NCBI RefSeq assembly: GCF_042731755.1
Contig: NZ_JBHWLR010000008.1
Location: forward strand, 253,594 to 317,593
Reading direction: 5' to 3'
DNA from: Promicromonospora sp042731755
GTDB taxonomy: Bacteria > Actinomycetota > Actinomycetes > Actinomycetales > Cellulomonadaceae
Length of the DNA stretch: 64,000 bases
A model generated the notes under the pieces. It saw only the letters and a list, made by a program, of their open reading frames with translations. It searched no databases and was not told where the DNA came from. Shown piece after piece: positions 58,449 to 64,000 of this stretch; the first letter of the stretch is position 1; every line of letters starts with the position of its first letter. Position numbers and translations under genes: made by a program.

Positions 58449-59507
58449 ATGGTGGAAGGAAGTGAAGGCTTGGCCGAGCAAGCGGGTCGACGGGTAGGGA
58501 TCAAGGAGGTGGCCGCGGCGGCGGGCGTCTCGTGGAAGACCGTCTCCAACGTCGTCAACGACACGGGCCGGGTGGGGGACGTCACGCGGGCCCGGGTGGA
58601 GGCGGTGATCGCCGAGCTGGGCTACCGGCCCAACCTGGCCGGCCGGCAGCTCCGGCGGGGCCGCACCAACACGCTCGCCCTCGCGGTGCCCTGGGTGCAC
58701 GCGCCGTACTTCTCGGTGCTGGCGCACGAGGTGATCGACGTCGGGAGCGCCCGCGGCTACCGCGTGCTCATCGAGGAGACGAGGTCCTCGCGCGACACCG
58801 AGCTGGAGGTGGCGCGCGGCTTCGACGTGCAGGCGATCGACGGCATCATCTTCTCGCCGCTGGAGCTGACCCCCGCCGAGATCGACGAGGTTCGCGGGCC
58901 CGTGCCCCTGGTGCTGCTGGGCGAACGGGCCGACCCGGACCCCACGCGCGAGCGGCGGACGGACCACGTGAGCATCGACAACGTCGACGCCGCGGCGCAG
59001 GTCACGCAGCACCTGCTCGACACGGGGCGGCGCCGGCTGGCCTTCCTCGGCGCCGAGCCGCGCGGCGCCGGCCGGACCGGGGCGCAGCGCGTGCAGGGCT
59101 ACTTCGACGCCCACGCGGCGGCCGGCCTGGAGGTCGACGAGCGCTGGGTGCTCCAGTGCCCGCAGTTCTCCCGGCCGTCCGGCGCCGCCACGATCGAGTC
59201 GGTCCTGGCACGGATCGACCAGATCGACGGGATCGTGTGCGCCAACGACGAGCTCGCCCTCGGCGCGCTGCACGCGCTGCGCCTCAACGGCGTCCGGGTG
59301 CCCGACGACGTGGCCGTGACCGGCTGGGACAACACCGAGGACGGCCGGTTCTCGAACCCGACGCTGACGACGGTGGCGCCGGACCTGCGGGCCATCGCGG
59401 AGACCGCGGTGGACCGCATCATCGCCCAGCTCGAGAAGCCCGGTGTCGACCCGGTCGACGAGGTCGTGCCGTACCGCCTGCTGGTCCGCGAGAGCAGCCG
59501 CGTCTGA
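58449..59507 (+). CDS. LacI-family regulator of the second sugar island
   Basis: 352 residues. HTH at about 17-60 (VGIKEVAAAAGVSWKTVSNVVND), hinge RPNLAGRQLRRG, effector domain with CANDELALGALHALRLNG and VTGWDNTEDGRFSNP. Resembles the first LacI (17779) but with a different recognition helix (SWKTV against STKTV), matching the different operators. Start ATG 58449; a TTG at 58470 with a better-placed GGAAGG is possible. Likely represses the transporter, itself and the GH2 gene. Confidence 0.9.
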   Translation: MVEGSEGLAEQAGRRVGIKEVAAAAGVSWKTVSNVVNDTGRVGDVTRARVEAVIAELGYRPNLAGRQLRRGRTNTLALAVPWVHAPYFSVLAHEVIDVGSARGYRVLIEETRSSRDTELEVARGFDVQAIDGIIFSPLELTPAEIDEVRGPVPLVLLGERADPDPTRERRTDHVSIDNVDAAAQVTQHLLDTGRRRLAFLGAEPRGAGRTGAQRVQGYFDAHAAAGLEVDERWVLQCPQFSRPSGAATIESVLARIDQIDGIVCANDELALGALHALRLNGVRVPDDVAVTGWDNTEDGRFSNPTLTTVAPDLRAIAETAVDRIIAQLEKPGVDPVDEVVPYRLLVRESSRV

Positions 59508-59599
59508 CCAGGTGACGGCGCCGGCGCGGGCGCTCCGCGGGCCGGCTGGCCGCCCGCCGACGGACCCGCCCGGCCGCCGTCCGCGGGTGAGGCGGTTGA

Positions 59600-59611
59600 T
59601 ACAACGTTGCA
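59600..59611. promoter_or_regulatory. LacI operator before GH2 gene
   Basis: TACAACGTTGCA, CAACGTTG core identical to the sites at 58385 and 58398, 60 bp before the GH2 start. Confidence 0.7.
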
Positions 59612-59671
59612 TTTCTGTCGGAAGACGTGTTGAATCGCCGCGCACCTGTCGTAGACGCAATGGAGCAGCTG

Positions 59672-61546
59672 ATGACTTTCCTCGACCGCTTCTCGCCCGA
59701 GGGGGCGCCGACGGCGACCGCCGTCCCGCGCCCCGAGTACCCGCGGCCCCAGATGGTCCGGGACCACTGGCTCAACCTCAACGGATCCTGGCAGTTCGAG
59801 ATCGACCCGGGTGACTCCGGGCTCGAACGGGGTCTTGTCGAGCGGCCGCTCCAGGACGAGATCACCGTGCCCTTCGCCCCGGAGTCCGAGCTCTCCGGGA
59901 TCGGGAACACCGACTTCCTCGAGGCGGTCTGGTACCGCCGCGAGATCACCGTGCCCGCGGACTGGTCCGCCGTCGGCGACGACCCCCACGTGCTGCTGCA
60001 CTTCGGGGCCGTGGACCACGACGCGACCGTGTGGGTCGACGGCACCGAGGTCGTGCGGCACCGCGGCGGGTTCACCCCGTTCGTGGCCGACCTGCACGGC
60101 GTCGCCGCCCCCGGCGACACGGTCACCGTCGTCGTCCGGGCCCGGGACACCCGCCACGGGCCGCAGGCTCGCGGCAAGCAGTCCAACCGGTACGCCAACT
60201 TCGAGTGCAACTACACGCGCACCACGGGGATCTGGCAGACGGTGTGGCTGGAGCCCGTGCCGGCCACGCACGTGCGCCGCCCGCGGATCACGCCCGACCT
60301 GTCGAGCTCCGCGTTCGACGTCGTCGTGCCGCTGTCCGCGAACCGCCGGGGCCACACGGTCTCGGTCACGGTGACCGACGCCGACGGCGAGGTCGCGAGC
60401 GCCACCGCGCGCGCCGACCTCGACCTGGCGCCCGCGCTGCGCGTCGTCGTCCCGGCGGACCGCGTGCGCACCTGGGGCACGGAGGACCCGCACCTGTACG
60501 GGGTGGACATCGAGCTGCGCGACGCCTCCGGCGCCGTCGTGGACACGGTGCGCTCGTACGCGGGCCTGCGGTCCGTCTCGATCGACGGCCAGGCGATCAA
60601 GATCAACGGCGAGCACGTCTTCCAGCGGCTGGTCCTGGACCAGGGCTACTGGCCGGAGTCGCTCATGACGGCGCCGTCCGACGCCGCGCTGGTGCGCGAC
60701 ATCGAGCTGGGCCTGGAGGCCGGGTTCAACGGTGCGCGCCTGCACCAGAAGGTCTTCGAGGAGCGCTACCTGTTCCACGCGGACCGCCTGGGCTACCTGG
60801 TGTGGGGCGAGTTCGGCGACTGGGGCGTCAGCGGTTACGGCACCCCGCAGGACGGCCAGCGGCAGACGACGTCGTTCGTCGCCGAGTGGCTGGAGGCGCT
60901 GCAGCGCGACCACAACCACCCGTCGATCATCGGCTGGTGCCCGCTCAACGAGACCCACCAGGACCTGCACGACCGCATCACGCAGCTCGACGACGTGACG
61001 CGCGCCATGTGGCTCGCCACGAAGGTGGCGGACCCGTCGCGACCCGTGCTGGACGCCAGCGGCTACTCGCACCGCGTGCTCGAGACGGACGTCTGGGACT
61101 CGCACCTGTACGAGCAGGACCCGGCCAAGTTCACCGAGCTGGTCGGCGGCCTGGCCGACGGCAAGCCGTACGGGAACGAGCGGGACAACGGCACGCCGAT
61201 CTCGCAGCCGTACAACGGGCAGCCCTACTTCGTCAGCGAGTACGGCGGCATCTGGTGGAACCCGGAGACCGCGGCCAGCGCGTCGGGCAGCTCGCCCGAC
61301 TCGTGGGGCTACGGCCAGCGCGTCGTGGACGAGGAGGAGTTCCACACCCGGTTCGCCGGCCTCACGGACCCGCTGCTCGACGACCCGCTGATGTTCGGCT
61401 ACTGCTACACGCAGCTCACGGACGTGTTCCAGGAGGAGAACGGCATCTACCGGTTCGACCGGAGCGTCAAGCTCGACGTCGACCGTGTGCGCGCCGTGCA
61501 GGTGCGCCCGGCCGCCTTCGAGAAGGGCGCTGACGGCGACGCCTGA
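59672..61546 (+). CDS. Glycoside hydrolase family 2 enzyme (specificity unassigned)
   Basis: 624 residues, the short GH2 architecture: sugar-binding domain (about 20-200), Ig-like domain, TIM barrel. Catalytic acid/base is Glu427 (CPLNETHQ), nucleophile Glu523 (VSEYGG). It lacks the large LacZ C-terminal domain and the beta-glucuronidase NxK signature is not obvious, so beta-galactosidase, glucuronidase or another exo-glycosidase are possible. No signal peptide. ATG 59672 has GGAG 6 nt upstream. Under LacI control with the adjoining importer. Confidence 0.9.
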   Translation: MTFLDRFSPEGAPTATAVPRPEYPRPQMVRDHWLNLNGSWQFEIDPGDSGLERGLVERPLQDEITVPFAPESELSGIGNTDFLEAVWYRREITVPADWSAVGDDPHVLLHFGAVDHDATVWVDGTEVVRHRGGFTPFVADLHGVAAPGDTVTVVVRARDTRHGPQARGKQSNRYANFECNYTRTTGIWQTVWLEPVPATHVRRPRITPDLSSSAFDVVVPLSANRRGHTVSVTVTDADGEVASATARADLDLAPALRVVVPADRVRTWGTEDPHLYGVDIELRDASGAVVDTVRSYAGLRSVSIDGQAIKINGEHVFQRLVLDQGYWPESLMTAPSDAALVRDIELGLEAGFNGARLHQKVFEERYLFHADRLGYLVWGEFGDWGVSGYGTPQDGQRQTTSFVAEWLEALQRDHNHPSIIGWCPLNETHQDLHDRITQLDDVTRAMWLATKVADPSRPVLDASGYSHRVLETDVWDSHLYEQDPAKFTELVGGLADGKPYGNERDNGTPISQPYNGQPYFVSEYGGIWWNPETAASASGSSPDSWGYGQRVVDEEEFHTRFAGLTDPLLDDPLMFGYCYTQLTDVFQEENGIYRFDRSVKLDVDRVRAVQVRPAAFEKGADGDA

Positions 61547-61562
61547 CCGTCCCGCCACGCGT

Positions 61563-61602
61563 GTCAGACGTACAGGTCACCCGGGTGACCTGTACGTCTG
61601 AC
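61563..61602. terminator. Perfect 40-nt palindrome
   Basis: GTCAGACGTACAGGTCACCC followed by its exact reverse complement, 16 bp after the GH2 stop. Works as a terminator candidate in either direction. The 14-nt outer arm GTCAGACGTACAGG recurs in the hairpin at 62912. Confidence 0.8.
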
Positions 61603-61698
61603 TCGTCTACCGGACTGTGCACCTTGTAGGTCTCTTTAGTATTTTTCACCACATAACACCCAGACCACAGCGGCCCTTGAGGGGTGCACAATAGGCCG

Positions 61699-62340
61699 GT
61701 GACGTACCGGTTCCTCAAGCTCATCCTCTCGATCCTCGTGCTCGTGCTCCTGCGCCCGCGCGTGACTGGGCTGCAGAACATCCCGAAGCGTGGCGCCGTG
61801 ATCCTCGCGAGCAACCACCTGTCGTTCATCGACTCCCTGCTCATCCCGATCATGGCCCCGCGGCACGTCGCGTTCCTGGCCAAGGCCGAGTACTGGACCG
61901 GCAAGGGCATCAAGGGCCGCCTGTCCCGCTGGTTCTTCACCAAGATGGGCGACATCCCGGTGCAGCGGGACGACCCGCGCGCCGGGCAGCGGTCCCTGGA
62001 GGACGCCCTGGCGGTGCTGCAGCGCGGCGGTGCGTTCGGCATCTACCCCGAGGGCACCCGCTCCCGGGACGGCAAGCTGCACAAGGGGCACACCGGCGTC
62101 GCGTGGCTCGCCCTGACCGGCAAGGCCCCCGTGGTCCCGGTCGCGCTGCTCGGTACGGACAAGGTGAAGCCCATCGGCAAGATGCCGCGGTTCGCCCGGG
62201 TCGAGCTCCACTTCGGCACGCCGATCGACCCCTCGCGCCAGATCGCGGCCGGCACCAAGCCCGCGCAGGCGCGGCGCGAGCTGACCGAGCAGGTCATGCA
62301 GTCCATCCAGGCGATGAGCGGCCAGGAGCGTGCCGAGTGA
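61699..62340 (+). CDS. plsC: 1-acyl-sn-glycerol-3-phosphate acyltransferase
   Basis: 213 residues. Makes phosphatidic acid for membrane lipids. The HX4D motif is NHLSFID, and the FGIYPEGTRS block binds glycerol phosphate; an N-terminal hydrophobic segment (LILSILVLVLL) anchors it. GTG 61699 is preferred to GTG 61684 because CACAAT lies 6 nt before it, consistent with a leaderless start. The upstream gap contains an A/T-rich stretch around 61635-61665. It overlaps the next gene by 11 bp. Confidence 0.92.
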   Translation: MTYRFLKLILSILVLVLLRPRVTGLQNIPKRGAVILASNHLSFIDSLLIPIMAPRHVAFLAKAEYWTGKGIKGRLSRWFFTKMGDIPVQRDDPRAGQRSLEDALAVLQRGGAFGIYPEGTRSRDGKLHKGHTGVAWLALTGKAPVVPVALLGTDKVKPIGKMPRFARVELHFGTPIDPSRQIAAGTKPAQARRELTEQVMQSIQAMSGQERAE

Positions 62341-62908
62341 GCGCGGCCTGAGCACGTCGTCAGGCCCGGGCCGGGCGACCGGCCCACGCCGGTCGTTCGG
62401 CCTGGGCGGGCGGGGCCCCTGGCTCGGGCTCGTCGCCGGCGTGGTGGCGCTGGGCGCGGTCGAGGTGCTCGTGCTGCACCTCGTCGCCGGCGCCCTGCTC
62501 CCCGCGCCCGTGGCACTGGCCGTCGACGTCGTCACCGGGGTGCTCACGGGCGCCCTCGTGGTCCTCTTCGTCTCACCCCTGTGGTCGCGGCACCGCGTGT
62601 CCGACGGCGTGGCCCGGTTCCGGCTGGGCTGGCTCGGCGCGGTCGACGTCGCGGCCGGCGACGTCGTCTCCGCGACCCTGTACCGGCCCACCGCGGTCCG
62701 TCCCCTGGAGCTCGGTGCCGGGTTCGACGACGACGCCGGCCGGGTCTCGCTGGTGCGCACGACGGCGGCGCCCGCCGTCCTGATCGAGCTGTCCCGCCCG
62801 GTCGCGGCACGGGTGCAGGTGCTGCGCGGCGTCCGGGCGACGTCGGTGCTCGTGGGCGTCGCGGAACCGGACGAGCTGCTCCGCGCGCTGGCCCCAACTC
62901 CTCGCTGA
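62330..62908 (+). CDS. Small membrane protein of unknown function
   Basis: 192 residues. Two membrane helices (about 31-55 LGLVAGVVALGAVEVLVLHL and about 60-85) precede a cytoplasmic or exported C-terminal domain of about 100 residues rich in Val/Ala/Arg. GTG 62330 overlaps the plsC stop by 11 bp, giving translational coupling. No family recognised. Confidence 0.6.
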   Translation: MPSERGLSTSSGPGRATGPRRSFGLGGRGPWLGLVAGVVALGAVEVLVLHLVAGALLPAPVALAVDVVTGVLTGALVVLFVSPLWSRHRVSDGVARFRLGWLGAVDVAAGDVVSATLYRPTAVRPLELGAGFDDDAGRVSLVRTTAAPAVLIELSRPVAARVQVLRGVRATSVLVGVAEPDELLRALAPTPR

Positions 62909-62911
62909 GGC

Positions 62912-62960
62912 CCCGTGTCAGACGTACAGGTCCCTCGGGGTCCTGTACGTCTGACACGGG
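62912..62960. terminator. Long bidirectional hairpin
   Basis: Perfect 19-bp stem (CCCGTGTCAGACGTACAGG) with an 11-nt loop between convergent genes. Inner arm GTCAGACGTACAGG is shared with the palindrome at 61563. Confidence 0.85.
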
Positions 62961-62969
62961 CGGGCGGGG

Positions 62970-64000
62970 CTAGAGGCGGGTGATCCGGATCGCGTCGGCC
63001 ACGACGTACGCCGTGCCCTGGGTCCAGCGGCTGACCGCCACGACGGTGCGAGTGCCCGCCGTCATCGCGTAGGTGCCGAGCGAGAGCCACGCCCCGCCGG
63101 CCGCGGACTGGTCCACGCGGATGGTCGACGAGCCCGTCCCGGTGTAGACGATGAACGGCGTCGACGTGTTGTAGCCGGCGATCCCCGGGAACCACGCCTC
63201 CACCCGGTAGGAGCCGCTCGACGGGATCGTGGCCGAGTACGTGGCCAGGTCGCTGACCTCGGCCGGCGTGGCGTAGCGGTAGTCGGCGCCGTACCGCTCG
63301 CCCGAGAAGGACGACGTCAGCCAGGAGGCGCCGGCGGAGAAGCCGGCCGAGGTGTTGTCGACGATCACGGACCAGCTCGTGCCCGCCAGGGCCGCGGCCA
63401 CCTCGGACCGGAGCTGCGGCAGCATCGAGTACAGGACGTCGCCCGGGCAGGCCGTCGCCGTGTAGTCCCGGTGCCCGTAGATCTGGGTGGGCGCGATGCC
63501 GTACTGGTCGCAGATGTAGGCGCACAGCTCGACCAGGCGGCTCCAGAGCTGCGCGGGCGGCGTGGCGCTCGTGTAGGTGCCCTGGTTCTCGATACCGATG
63601 GCCTGGCTGTTCTGCCCGGGGGCGTGCGCGCCCACGACCGTGCCGCTGCCGTTCTGCAGCCGCGACAGCGAACCGTGCCGCCCCTCCATGACGTACCCGC
63701 CGCGGCTCAGCGTGAGGTGCTGCCCGGTGTCCACCCAGCCGTTGGCGAAGTGCCACTGCTGGATGTCGCGCGCGATCTGGTACCCGGCGGCCTGTGAGTA
63801 GTCGGTGACGTTGGCCGACGCCGTGTGGTGGATCAGGATCTTGTTCGGGTTGGCCGAGACGGTGTCGATCGTGCCGCGGGCCGCCGCGGCGCCCCAGGTG
63901 GCGCAGCTCGCGATCGTCGGCGCGGCCACCTCGACCCCGGCCGCGGCGCCGGGCGGCGCGTCGGCGGGCGCCTCGGGGTCCGGGGCCAGGGAGGGCGGGG
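62970..64000 (-). CDS. N-acetylmuramoyl-L-alanine amidase / PGRP-like, partial
   Basis: Runs off the right edge; the frame stays open past the GTG at 63929 into Pro/Ala-rich codons, so the true start and signal peptide are outside the window. Amidase_2/PGRP domain: ILIHHTASANVTDY (zinc His), GIENQGTYTS, and IYGHRDYTATACPGD (His, Asp and Cys ligands). The C-terminal ~130 residues form a golvesin-like beta-sandwich (SVIVDNTSAGFSAGASWLTS through VVADAIRITRL), probably a wall- or carbohydrate-binding module. Secreted peptidoglycan amidase. Confidence 0.9.
   Translation of the reverse strand, partial: PPSLAPDPEAPADAPPGAAAGVEVAAPTIASCATWGAAAARGTIDTVSANPNKILIHHTASANVTDYSQAAGYQIARDIQQWHFANGWVDTGQHLTLSRGGYVMEGRHGSLSRLQNGSGTVVGAHAPGQNSQAIGIENQGTYTSATPPAQLWSRLVELCAYICDQYGIAPTQIYGHRDYTATACPGDVLYSMLPQLRSEVAAALAGTSWSVIVDNTSAGFSAGASWLTSSFSGERYGADYRYATPAEVSDLATYSATIPSSGSYRVEAWFPGIAGYNTSTPFIVYTGTGSSTIRVDQSAAGGAWLSLGTYAMTAGTRTVVAVSRWTQGTAYVVADAIRITRL

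Overview
The window is a contiguous piece of chromosome from a very GC-rich, Gram-positive actinobacterium. Supporting signs are the strong third-position G/C bias, frequent GTG starts, ATGA and overlapping junctions, many TetR/LacI/MocR/XRE regulators, an F420-type oxidoreductase, and an actinobacterial-type c-di-AMP riboswitch in front of an NlpC/P60 hydrolase. The sugar-utilisation content would suit a plant-polymer degrader of the Promicromonosporaceae/Cellulomonadaceae kind; that placement is inference. I see no IS element, phage, CRISPR array, tRNA or rRNA gene.

1-8.3 kb: the 3' end of one cytochrome P450, a complete second P450 behind a DLH-type hydrolase, and a run of small accessory genes (XRE, GNAT, TetR, hydrolase, VOC, DinB, RDD).
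8.4-18.8 kb: a galactoside/arabinoside island (mannonate dehydratase, GH2 beta-galactosidase, GH51 arabinofuranosidase, a three-gene sugar ABC importer and a LacI regulator). Four copies of a 14-bp palindrome (GTTCAACGTTGAAC-like) tie it together as one LacI regulon.
18.8-30.6 kb: mixed single genes, including a MocR regulator and an EamA exporter whose divergent start codons overlap, an EF-G-binding (FBP) protein, an orphan sigma-region-2-like protein, a GH25 lysozyme, a second complete P450 sharing a 35-nt upstream block with the first, a YcaQ-like protein, and a SigE-type sigma factor followed by a PASTA membrane protein.
30.9-37.3 kb: envelope genes: two NlpC/P60 hydrolases (one under a ydaO/c-di-AMP riboswitch), a subtilase, a lipoprotein, a GlsB-type protein and a one-domain voltage-gated cation channel.

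37.3-43.5 kb is the most unusual part. It holds a leucyl-tRNA synthetase that lacks the whole CP1 editing domain, preceded by a 9-residue leader peptide with Leu-Leu and a terminator. Next come a 73-aa orphan protein and two large paralogous membrane proteins that fuse an ECF-like sigma factor (regions 2 and 4) to a zinc-binding anti-sigma motif, a membrane segment and a low-complexity exterior. The same promoter-like motif (AAGTGCTGTGACATC, then CGTCT at fixed spacing) occurs three times: before the 73-aa gene, before the orphan sigma-2-like gene 16 kb away, and pointing at the leuS-like gene. I propose a membrane-tethered sigma-factor regulon that includes the editing-less LeuRS.

43.4-53.9 kb: an rRNA methyltransferase, a DD-carboxypeptidase-like protein, a drug-type ABC exporter with divergent TetR, tag, an LLM oxidoreductase, a TetR gene, and a NYN ribonuclease with two OST-HTH domains.
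53.9-61.5 kb: an App1-type phosphatase and a second sugar island (ABC importer with Tat-lipoprotein binding protein, LacI regulator, GH2 enzyme) with its own CAACGTTG operators.
61.5-64 kb: a perfect 40-nt palindrome, a PlsC acyltransferase, a small membrane protein, and a peptidoglycan amidase that runs off the right edge.
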